NCBI GenBank assembly: GCA_963728155.1
Contig: CAVSJF010000007.1
Coordinates: forward strand, 372,001 to 436,000
DNA length: 64,000 bases
Reading direction: 5' to 3'
Source of the DNA: JACVRW01 sp963728155
Lineage (GTDB): Bacteria; Actinomycetota; Thermoleophilia; Solirubrobacterales; Thermoleophilaceae
This document shows positions 26,032 to 32,431 of the stretch, in pieces; position 1 is the first letter of the stretch, and each line of letters begins with the position of its first letter. The notes under the pieces are model-generated. The model was given only the letters and a program-made list of their open reading frames with translations, was not told the origin of the DNA and did no database searches. Both the position numbers and the translations under genes were made by a program.

Positions 26032-26508
26032 TCATCGGCTTGGGACAGCCATCCTCGTGACCGTATCGGTGGAGGACCACGACGGGTCCCACTGAGGACC
26101 GCGCTTTCTTTCGCCCCGTAGTTCGAACCAGACGGTTGTGCCGGACGCTGTGCGATCAACTCCCCATCGGTCGGCGATCTCCTCGACCAGCATCAGTCCG
26201 AAGCCACCCTGGCTGCTCGGTTCACCGGGCCGGTCGAATGGTGTGGTACCCGGGTCGATCACCTCGACGTAGACCCTGCCGGGCCGCCAGCGTATCTCGA
26301 CGCTCAGCGAACGCTCGGGCCCGACACCGGCGTGGCGAACCGCATTGGTCACCAGTTCGGTCATGAGCAGCAGCACATCCTCGCGAATGGTGGGCGGTAT
26401 CGAGCCGTCGCGTTCTACCAATGCCCGTCTGGCGAACGCCGCGGCGTCAGAGTCGGCCGTCAGTTCGAGGCTTATCCTCTTCTCGTCGGTCCCGGCAGAG
26501 TTAGGCAT
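26032..26508 (-). CDS. RsbW-like serine-kinase/anti-sigma ATPase (HATPase_c_2)
   Basis: A 158-residue GHKL ATPase of the RsbW/SpoIIAB type: N box ELVTNAVRHAGV (about residues 46-57), G1 VIDPGTTPFDRPG and G2 GGFGLMLVEEIADRWGV. Such proteins phosphorylate anti-anti-sigma factors or bind sigma factors. ATG 26508 is favoured because AGGAG precedes it at 5 bases. No STAS partner lies next to it. It is divergent from the ANTAR regulator at 26676, which suggests both are in a stress-response circuit. Confidence 0.9.
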   Translation of the reverse strand: MPNSAGTDEKRISLELTADSDAAAFARRALVERDGSIPPTIREDVLLLMTELVTNAVRHAGVGPERSLSVEIRWRPGRVYVEVIDPGTTPFDRPGEPSSQGGFGLMLVEEIADRWGVDRTASGTTVWFELRGERKRGPQWDPSWSSTDTVTRMAVPSR

Positions 26509-26675
26509 CTCAGCTCCTGGCATTCAAGTCCGCGTGACCGCTCGTGGGTCGACGCACCTATGCCGGCCGAGTGCTTGAGCCGGAAACGCGCCCGCCGTCT
26601 GGCTAGGGCCGGGAAGCCTGCGCAGCGTAACACCGCCGGTCGATAACCGCTAGACTTATCCGCTTCGAAATCGGG

Positions 26676-27269
26676 ATGAGCTATCGCGAAACAGAGCATC
26701 TTCGTGTGCTGATCGCCAATGAGCGCAAGGATCGGCTGGCCCTCGTGGCACCGATCGTCATGGCGCTGGGTCATGAGGTGATCGCCCGCGAGATCAACGT
26801 CGTCGACGTGGGCGAGGTAACCGCCAGAGAACGACCCGACGTCGCGCTCGTAGGCCTGGGGGAGAGCTCCCAGCACGCTCTGGAGCTGATCGAAAAGATC
26901 GTGCAGGAAGCGGCTTGCCCGGTGATCGTGTTGATCCACGCCCCTGATCCAGGATTCGTCAAGGAGGCGTCCAAGCGCGGGGTGTTTGCTTACATCACCG
27001 ACGCCGAGGCCAAGGACTGGCAGAGCTCGATCGACATCGTCCTGCGGCGTTTCACCGAGTACCACGACCTCCAGGGCGCCTTCGGCCGAAGAGCGGTGAC
27101 CGAGCGCGCCAAGGGCATCCTCATGGAACGCCACTCCGTCGACGAGGACACGGCCTTCCAGCTGCTGCGAGACCACGCCCGTTCCGGCAACCGCAAGCTC
27201 GTCGATATCGCGAGCGCCATTGTCGACGGGCACGCACTGCTGCCAAAGCAGAGCGAGTCGTCGCCGTAA
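26676..27269 (+). CDS. ANTAR-domain regulator with a receiver-like domain
   Basis: A 197-residue response-regulator-like protein. The first 120 residues have the receiver fold (LRVLIANERKDRLALVAPIV), but the phosphoacceptor position, usually Asp in PDVxLVD, reads PDVALVGLGESS, and the conserved Lys is not apparent. It is therefore probably a pseudo-receiver. The C-terminal ANTAR domain (RRAVTERAKGILMERHSVDE, then AFQLLRDHARSGNRKL) binds dual-hairpin RNA and acts as an antiterminator. Which RNA target it has is unknown. It follows the divergent anti-sigma ATPase. Confidence 0.9.
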   Translation: MSYRETEHLRVLIANERKDRLALVAPIVMALGHEVIAREINVVDVGEVTARERPDVALVGLGESSQHALELIEKIVQEAACPVIVLIHAPDPGFVKEASKRGVFAYITDAEAKDWQSSIDIVLRRFTEYHDLQGAFGRRAVTERAKGILMERHSVDEDTAFQLLRDHARSGNRKLVDIASAIVDGHALLPKQSESSP

Positions 27270-27482
27270 TTGTCCTGCAAACGCCATAGGAGTACAGTCC
27301 TCACAGCTGTCTCAACCCCGCTCATGCGGTCGAGGGGCCCGGCCCCCGCCCCCTCCGCGCACCCGACCCAGGGACGTGAAAGGAGATGGCGATGTCAGGC
27401 AAGAGCCGTGGCGACAACGGCGATCAAGGACCGACCCGCGGCGACCTTAGCGTTTCCGATGAGCGCCGGGGCGCTGTCGACC

Positions 27483-27588
27483 AGACTCTCGGCGAGAATG
27501 ACCAGACGCTGAGCGACAGCGACCAGACGCTCAGCGATCGCGATCAGCAGGCGTCCGACAACGACCAAGCGGCCTCCGACTGGGATCG
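27483..27588 (+). repeat. Tandem DQ-TLS-D repeats in the GGDEF protein
   Basis: Five degenerate units of about 21 bases encode DQTLGEN, DQTLSDS, DQTLSDR, DQQASDN and DQAASDW. They are typical of repetitive leaders in Solirubrobacterales GGDEF proteins, and probably form an extended hydrophilic helix. Such repeats also invite assembly collapse. Confidence 0.8.
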
Positions 27589-27894
27589 CGATCACGGCGG
27601 CGACCGAATCTCCCATGCAAAATCCGAGGCCGTACGAGCCAGCACTTCCCGTGTGCGGCGCGAGACAAGCAACCTTCGCGCGGAGACGGCAGAGCAGCGT
27701 GACCGAGCGGCCCGCGACCGCGATGAGGTCGCCGCGCTTCGCGACGACGTTGCCGAAATCGCCGACATCACGGCACTGGAGCTCGACGGCCGCGACGGCA
27801 TCAACGACAAGCACACCCTGCGAGTGCAGGAGCTGCGGGGCCGCGCAAGGGAGGCCCGCAAGCGCGCGCAGGACGACCGCAGGCGGGCCGCCCG

Positions 27895-27992
27895 CGACCG
27901 GCAGTTCGCCGCCCGCGACCGCGAGCAAGCCGCCCGGGACCGCGAGCAGGCGGCCAGCGACCGCGAGCAGGCGGCGCGCGACCGCGAGCAGG
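27895..27992 (+). repeat. Tandem AARDREQ repeats in the GGDEF protein
   Basis: About five 21-base units code for AARDRQF, AARDREQ, AARDREQ, AASDREQ and AARDREQ. They form a seven-residue periodic, alternately charged helix just before the GGDEF domain. The near-identical DNA may have favoured the deletion that removed part of that domain. Confidence 0.85.
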
Positions 27993-28396
27993 TAGGAACC
28001 GACGAGCTGACCGGCACGGCCACCTAGCCGGCGACGAGCTGCTGCAAGACGTGGTCGCCGGCCTCAGGCGACACATGCGCTCCTATGACCTGGTCGTGCG
28101 GGTCGGCGGAGACGAGTTCGTCTACGTGCTGCCGGCGGTGACGCTAACGGAGGCCCGGCGGCGCTTCGACGGCCTACGGGCCGAGCTGAAGGAGGACCCG
28201 GCGGTAGGCGCGATCAGCTTCGGGCTGAGCGAGCTGCGCGACGGCGAATCGCCGGAGGAGCTGATCGACCGCGCGGACAGTGCCCTCCGCGCCAGCCGCG
28301 TGGGCTAGGCGACTGTCTCCGCGCGTGGGCCACGGCGTCGGAAGCAGTCGCCGCCTCGTTAAGGGTCTTCGGCTAGAGGCAGCGCCCCCAATTCCA

Positions 28397-28465
28397 TACG
28401 TCGGGGCTGCAGTGACCGAGATCGCGACCCTGAGGGCCCGGCTGTCCGGGCCCCAAGTTGGATGA
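28397..28465 (+). pseudogene. C-terminal remnant of a second copy of the 67-aa gene
   Basis: Translates as YVGAAVTEIATLRARLSGPQ followed by VG and a TGA. This matches the last 22 residues of the 67-aa protein at 6073-6276 (YVGAAVTEIATLRAQLAGPQ and VG) with only a few changes, and the DNA is also alike. The N-terminal two-thirds is absent, and the sequence upstream is unrelated. It is a truncated paralogue, followed by a 38-aa gene copy exactly as in copy 1. Confidence 0.75.
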
Positions 28466-28479
28466 GAGAGGAGAAGCCG

Positions 28480-28605
28480 ATGGCCCCCCGTTTCTGGACC
28501 GTCACGATCGGCGACCGCACCCTCAAGGTGGCCGCCGGCACGCGCGAGGCGGCCGAGAAGATCGCCGCCGCCGAGTTGCCACTGGCAAGCTGTAGGAGAA
28601 CGTGA
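28480..28605 (+). CDS. Second copy of the 38-aa gene, C-terminal frame altered
   Basis: With GAGAGGAG just before ATG 28480, the product begins MAPRFWTVTIGDRTLKVAAG and TREAAEKIAA, like copy 1. The written frame then reads AELPLASCRRT to a TGA at 28603. Deleting one frame (a missing base in a GCCGCCGCC run) instead gives RRVATGKL and a stop at 28593-28595, matching copy 1's RRIATGRL. A one-base loss, natural or technical, is therefore very likely. It sits 14 bases after the 67-aa remnant and just before the DUF3995-like gene, whose ribosome site overlaps its restored stop. Confidence 0.65.
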   Translation: MAPRFWTVTIGDRTLKVAAGTREAAEKIAAAELPLASCRRT

Positions 28606-29033
28606 CGCAGCCCGCAACTCGAGTGGCGTCTTCCGGCCTGCTGGCCATCGGCGCTCTCCACGCCCTGTGGGCGACCGGATCGCCCTGGCCGTTCAGCAGC
28701 AGCCAAGAGCTCAGCGACGCGGTCGCGGGCCGCGAAGACTCCGAGCCGCCGCCGCCCGCCGCTTGTCTCGCCGTCACAGGGCTACTGATCACAGCCGCGA
28801 CTTTCGTCGCCGGTCGCCCACGCCGCATCCCGTGGCTGAGCCGGATCGGTTCGGCCGGAGCGGTGGCAGTCCTCACCAGCCGCGGCGCACTCGGACTTGC
28901 CGGCCACACCGACATCGTCTCCCCCGGTTCGGTGTCCGAGCGCTTTCGCCGGTTAGACCGCCGCTTCTACTCGCCGCTCTGCCTGACGCTTGCGGCGCTG
29001 GCGCTGCCCGCTGTGTCCGGTAGCCCCCGCTGA
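28602..29033 (+). CDS. DUF3995-like small membrane protein
   Basis: A 143-residue protein from GTG 28602 (AGGAG just before). It has about four hydrophobic segments: LLAIGALHALWATGSPWPF, LAVTGLLITAATFVAG, GAVAVLTSRGALGLAG and LCLTLAALALPAV. The first segment, with HALWATGSPWP, is typical of the DUF3995 family. DUF3995 function is unknown. It follows the second 38-aa gene copy without a gap. Confidence 0.7.
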   Translation: MTQPATRVASSGLLAIGALHALWATGSPWPFSSSQELSDAVAGREDSEPPPPAACLAVTGLLITAATFVAGRPRRIPWLSRIGSAGAVAVLTSRGALGLAGHTDIVSPGSVSERFRRLDRRFYSPLCLTLAALALPAVSGSPR

Positions 29034-29069
29034 GGCTTGGCACCAGCAGGGAACCCAGCCCCTGCCATT

Positions 29070-29101
29070 TCAGGGTTCCGGTCAAGGGTGCTCACCCGAT
29101 G
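29070..29101 (+). promoter_or_regulatory. Conserved element TCAGGG-N7-CCGATG, copy e (plus strand)
   Basis: TCAAGGG (29082-29088), 7 bases, CCGATG (29096-29101), with a second TCAGGG half site at 29070-29075, again 13 bases upstream. It ends 52 bases before ATG 29154 and points towards it. This plus-strand copy proves that the orientation follows the downstream gene and is not a strand artefact. Confidence 0.6.
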
Positions 29102-29153
29102 TGCCTGGGGCGGTTTGACGCCAGGGTCTCTCTCAACCAAAAAGGAGAGACGA

Positions 29154-29900
29154 ATGACCAACACCAACACCCAGAATCCCAAGCAGCGCTCCACGGCGGC
29201 GCGCGTGCTTCTGCTCGTATCCGGCGCTGTGGCCGGCCTGCTCGCGGTTAGCTTGATCGCCCTCGGCGGGTTCGCCCTGTGGGGCGAGGGCCAGAAGGAC
29301 GAGCAGGGGTATCTCAACACCGACAGTCACCGCTTCGCGGCAAGCACCCACGCGCTCGCCACGGACAACCTGGAGATGGACCTCGACGGCGTGGAGGGCT
29401 TGGTCAGCTCACCGGACCTCGGTCAGGTTCGCCTGCGGGTCACGCCGCAGTCCGGCGAGCCGTTGTTCGTGGGCCTCGCCCGCACACAGGAGCTGTCCGA
29501 GTATCTCGCTGGAGTCGCCCACAGCAAGGTCACTGATCTCGACTACGACCCGTTCGAAGCCGAGTACAGCCCCCAGGGCGGCGAGCGCAAGCCTGCTCCG
29601 CCTGCCGCGGAGCGGATCTGGGCTGCCTCCACGGAGGGCGCGGGCTCCCAGACGCTGAACTGGAAGGTCAAGGAAGGAGACTGGTCGGTGGTGGTGATGA
29701 ACGCCGACGGATCACGCGGCGTGCAGGCCGACGTCAGCGCGGGGGCCAAGGTCCCCTACCTGACCTCGATCGGCTGGGGCGTGCTCGGCGGGGGAACGTT
29801 CCTGCTCCTAGCGGCGCTCGTCCTCGTCGTGTTCGGCGTCCGGTCACCGCGCGACCGGCAGACCCGCGCCGCAACCGGCCTGGCTGCTTCACCGTCCTGA
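29154..29900 (+). CDS. Membrane-anchored hypothetical protein
   Basis: A 248-residue protein starting at ATG 29154 (AAAGGAGAG before it). An N-terminal helix (VLLLVSGAVAGLLAVSLIAL) and a C-terminal helix (GGTFLLLAALVLVVFGVRSP) flank an extracytoplasmic domain of about 160 residues. That domain has strands such as LGQVRLRVTPQSGEPLFVGL and WKVKEGDWSVVVMNADGSRG, the latter resembling a beta-sandwich sensor. I cannot name it. It is expressed from the conserved element upstream and ends in a hairpin terminator. Confidence 0.75.
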   Translation: MTNTNTQNPKQRSTAARVLLLVSGAVAGLLAVSLIALGGFALWGEGQKDEQGYLNTDSHRFAASTHALATDNLEMDLDGVEGLVSSPDLGQVRLRVTPQSGEPLFVGLARTQELSEYLAGVAHSKVTDLDYDPFEAEYSPQGGERKPAPPAAERIWAASTEGAGSQTLNWKVKEGDWSVVVMNADGSRGVQADVSAGAKVPYLTSIGWGVLGGGTFLLLAALVLVVFGVRSPRDRQTRAATGLAASPS

Positions 29901-29920
29901 TCCGACGCAGCGGCTATCGA

Positions 29921-29955
29921 CACGGAGGGCCTGTCACCGCGACGGGCCTTCCGTG
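29921..29955 (+). terminator. Hairpin terminator of the membrane-anchored protein gene
   Basis: The arms 29921-29935 and 29941-29955 pair over 15 bases with two wobble pairs, a 5-base loop and TCGTTT after. It is 21 bases downstream of the stop codon. Confidence 0.7.
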
Positions 29956-29975
29956 TCGTTTGGGACCATGAAGCG

Positions 29976-30347
29976 ATGTCCGTTGCCCGAAGTCAGAGTT
30001 TGAGAGTGCTCGAGGGCCGTTTCATCCTCGAGCAAGCGCCCAACGCGGGAGAGTCGGCCTCTCAAGCCGAACTGCTCGCCCTGGTACTCGGTCCGGACGG
30101 ACAGACGACAATGCGCCGCGACGACGCAGCAGAGAACGCGTGGGTGGCGCTCTGGAACGGTGACGAGGCGCACGATCCCCAGGCGACGGGAATGTTGAGC
30201 GCCATCGTGGCGCCGCTTGCGGCTGCCGAGTTGCCGGTCTGGGTCGCCTCGAGCTTCGATGGCGACCTGGTGCTGGTCCCCGTGGACCGGCTGAGCGAGG
30301 CGGTCGACGTGCTGCGCCGCGCGGGCCACCACATAGCCGGCAGGTGA
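29976..30347 (+). CDS. ACT-domain (ACT_7/CASTOR-like) protein
   Basis: A 123-residue protein with two ACT-like halves. LRVLEGRFILEQAPNAGESA starts it, followed by the strand-turn AWVALWNGDEAHDPQATGML and IVAPLAAAELPVWVASSFDG, ending DLVLVPVDRLSEAVDVLRR. This matches ACT_7 (CASTOR1-like) family proteins that bind amino acids. Function in bacteria is unknown. It is followed by the DHFR-like gene. Confidence 0.8.
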   Translation: MSVARSQSLRVLEGRFILEQAPNAGESASQAELLALVLGPDGQTTMRRDDAAENAWVALWNGDEAHDPQATGMLSAIVAPLAAAELPVWVASSFDGDLVLVPVDRLSEAVDVLRRAGHHIAGR

Positions 30348-30363
30348 CCGAGGGGAGCAGTTG

Positions 30364-30969
30364 ATGGGTGCGACCGTCCTTTACATGTCGATGTCGCTAG
30401 ACGGCTTCATCGCTGGACCGAACGAAGGGCCGGGCAACGGCCTGGGTGACGGTGGCGAACGGCTGCATGAATGGGTGCTGACCGGGGGCGAGGCCGGCGG
30501 CACCGGCGTGCCCACGCTCGTGTCGGACGGTGTCAACGGCCAGGTCGTCCGGGAGTTCATGGCGACAGGGGCGGTCATCGCCGGCCGGGGGACGTTCGAG
30601 CCGGCGGGTGGCTGGGGCGGCGACCATCACGACGGCGTGCCGATCTTCGTCTTCAGCCGTCATGAGCCCGGAATCGACATCGCGTCCTGGCCGCTCGTCA
30701 CCTACCTCGACGACGTCGAGATCGCTGTCAGCCGGGCGAGAGAGGCGGCGGGCGACCGTGACATCCTGGTCCACGGCGCCGCGACCGCGCAACTCGCGCT
30801 CGCCGCGGGCGCTCTGGATGAGCTTGAGCTCCACGTGGTCCCCGTGCTGCTAGGCCAGGGGCGGCGACTCTTCGACAACCTCGCCTCCGAGCACGTCGAG
30901 CTCGAGCGCACCCGCGTCCTTGAAGGCGAGGGCGGCGTCAACCACCTGCACTACAGGGTGCACCGCTGA
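30364..30969 (+). CDS. Dihydrofolate reductase / RibD C-terminal family protein
   Basis: A 201-residue DHFR-fold protein: the start MSMSLDGFIAGPNEGPGN is followed by the NADPH-binding region EFMATGAVIAGRGTFEPAGGW and ILVHGAATAQLALAAGALDE. The final part LHVVPVLLGQGRRLFDNL is characteristic of the RibD_C/YyaP group and not of folate DHFR. Its natural substrate is unknown. ATG 30364 is preceded by GAGGGGAG. The stop overlaps the next ATG by one base (TGATG). Confidence 0.88.
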   Translation: MGATVLYMSMSLDGFIAGPNEGPGNGLGDGGERLHEWVLTGGEAGGTGVPTLVSDGVNGQVVREFMATGAVIAGRGTFEPAGGWGGDHHDGVPIFVFSRHEPGIDIASWPLVTYLDDVEIAVSRAREAAGDRDILVHGAATAQLALAAGALDELELHVVPVLLGQGRRLFDNLASEHVELERTRVLEGEGGVNHLHYRVHR

Positions 30970-31496
30970 TGGACGAAGCTCGGGAGCTCAGCCGTGAAAC
31001 CGTCCATGCGGGCGACGCCTTCGAGGTCCACACACGCCTCTACCGCTATGCCGACGGCGAGCAGGTCACGCGGACGGTGGCCGCCCATCCGTCATCGGTG
31101 GTGATCGTGGCCCACGATGATGACCGTGTCTGGCTCGTCCGCCAGCCGCGTGAGCCGGTCGGCGAGGCCGGCCTGTTGGAGCTGCCGGCGGGAAAGATCG
31201 AGCGCTCCGACGCGTCCCCTGCTGCGGCGGCCCGCAGGGAGCTGGCCGAGGAGGCGGGCAAGGCGGCGGCGCGCTGGGAGTTCCTCGGCTCGTTCTACCT
31301 CGCTCCGGGATACAGCGACGAGGAGGTGCACCTGTTCATCGCCACGGACCTGAGTGACGTCGCGCGGCCGCCCGCGCCGGACACGCAGCGGATGACGGTC
31401 GAGCCGCATCCACTGAGCGAGCTCGACGCACTGATCGCCGGCGCCGGCGAGGCGTGCACCCTGGTGGGCCTGATGGCCCTCCAGCGCCGCCGATAG
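30969..31496 (+). CDS. NUDIX hydrolase, ADP-ribose pyrophosphatase-like
   Basis: A 175-residue NUDIX enzyme with GKIERSDASPAAAARRELAE followed by EAG, the standard Nudix box with all metal ligands. The substrate loop has VRQPREPVGEAGLLELPAG, the LPAG block of ADP-ribose pyrophosphatases, and the late FYLAPGYSDEEVHLFIA is also typical. It probably cleaves ADP-ribose or a related sugar nucleotide. The ATG shares a base with the DHFR-like gene's stop. Confidence 0.93.
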   Translation: MDEARELSRETVHAGDAFEVHTRLYRYADGEQVTRTVAAHPSSVVIVAHDDDRVWLVRQPREPVGEAGLLELPAGKIERSDASPAAAARRELAEEAGKAAARWEFLGSFYLAPGYSDEEVHLFIATDLSDVARPPAPDTQRMTVEPHPLSELDALIAGAGEACTLVGLMALQRRR

Positions 31497-31501
31497 AGGG
31501 T

Positions 31502-32431
31502 ATGCTCGCGCGCCTGATGGACTCGCCGGAGAGCGCCGTCGCCGATCTCGCCGAGCTCGTTCCCGAGCTGCGCAACGTGAGCTCCATCGCGGAGCTGCCC
31601 GGCGGGCTGACCAACGCCAACCACCGCGTCCAGACGGACAGCGGCGACTACGTCATGCGCCGCTGGAGCGACGACACCAGCCTGCTCGCCATCGACCGCG
31701 ACAACGAGTACGAGAACTCCGCCAAGGCCGCGGAGGTCGGGATCGGCCCACCGGTGATCGCCTACCTCCCCGAGCACAACACCATGGTGGTGGGGTTCGT
31801 CGAGGGCACGACCTTGAGCGCGAAGGACCTGCGCGAGGGCGACCGCCTGGAGGCCATCGCCGCCGCCTGCCGTCAGCTGCACGGCGCGGAGCGCTTCCGG
31901 GACGACTTCAACATGTTCGACATCCAGCCGCGCTATCTGGGGATCGTGCGCGAGCGCGGCTTCCGGCTCCCGGAGCGCTATGACGAGTTCGAGCCACAGG
32001 TGGCGGCGTTGCGCGAGGCCATGGCCGTTCGCGACGAGGGGACCGTCCCGTGCAACAACGACCTGCTGGCCGAGAACTTCATCGATTCGGGGGACCGCAT
32101 GTACCTGATCGACTACGAGTACTCGGGCAACAACGACGCCTGCTTCGAGCTGGGCAACGTCTGGAGTGAGTCGAACCTGTCGCTCGAGCAACTCGACCAG
32201 CTCATCGCGACGTACTACGGACGCCCGCTGCGCAACAAGGTCGCCCGCGCCCGTCTGTGGGGGGTGATGTCGAAGTACGGCTGGACCCTCTGGGCGTCCA
32301 TCCAGGACGGCGTGTCGAAGATCGACTTCGACTTCTGGGAGTGGGGCATGGAGAAGTACGAGCGGGCGGTGACGGAGTTCGACGGCCCGGACTTCGAGCG
32401 CCTACTCGAGGACGTCAAGCGGTCGGACTAG
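31502..32431 (+). CDS. Choline-kinase-like phosphotransferase
   Basis: A 309-residue phosphotransferase of the choline/ethanolamine kinase (LicA) type. An N-lobe with AELPGGLTNANHRVQTDSGD and YVMRRWSDDTSLLAIDRDNE is followed by the Brenner-type catalytic loop CNNDLLAENF (where HNDL is usual, CNNDL here) and the DFG-like YLIDYEYSGNNDACFELGN. That is the family's active-site block and looks functional. Choline is the likely substrate, given the dimethylglycine dehydrogenase-like gene downstream. ATG 31502 is preferred over the ATG at 31517. It overlaps that gene by 30 bases in opposite orientation. Confidence 0.85.
   Translation: MLARLMDSPESAVADLAELVPELRNVSSIAELPGGLTNANHRVQTDSGDYVMRRWSDDTSLLAIDRDNEYENSAKAAEVGIGPPVIAYLPEHNTMVVGFVEGTTLSAKDLREGDRLEAIAAACRQLHGAERFRDDFNMFDIQPRYLGIVRERGFRLPERYDEFEPQVAALREAMAVRDEGTVPCNNDLLAENFIDSGDRMYLIDYEYSGNNDACFELGNVWSESNLSLEQLDQLIATYYGRPLRNKVARARLWGVMSKYGWTLWASIQDGVSKIDFDFWEWGMEKYERAVTEFDGPDFERLLEDVKRSD

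Larger units (their letters stand above)
27392..28308 (+). pseudogene. GGDEF protein with repetitive N-terminal part and a deletion in the GGDEF domain
   Basis: From ATG 27392 (AAAGGAG six bases before) it encodes 211 residues: a DQTLS/xxD repeat stretch (DQTLSDSDQTLSDRDQQASD and more), a helical region with RAETAEQRDRAARDRDEVAA, then the AARDREQ repeats. The frame reaches GTDELTG, the start of a GGDEF domain, and stops at 28027. In another frame the sequence continues GHLAGDELLQDVVAGLRRHM and VVRVGGDEFVYVLPAVTLTE, ending at 28308. About 40 codons of the domain, including the metal-binding Asp strand, are absent at the junction near 28015. The protein is truncated and the cyclase is inactive as written, unless the assembly is wrong. 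Confidence 0.8.

Noticed and set aside
27483..27992. The repeat arrays as a CRISPR array
   Set aside because: Units are about 21 bases, without spacers, and in frame with a protein that has coherent repeats.
28397..28480. A full ORF (61 aa) starting at 28280 as a gene
   Set aside because: Its first 40 residues overlap the GGDEF tail in another frame; only the last 22 match the 67-aa protein.
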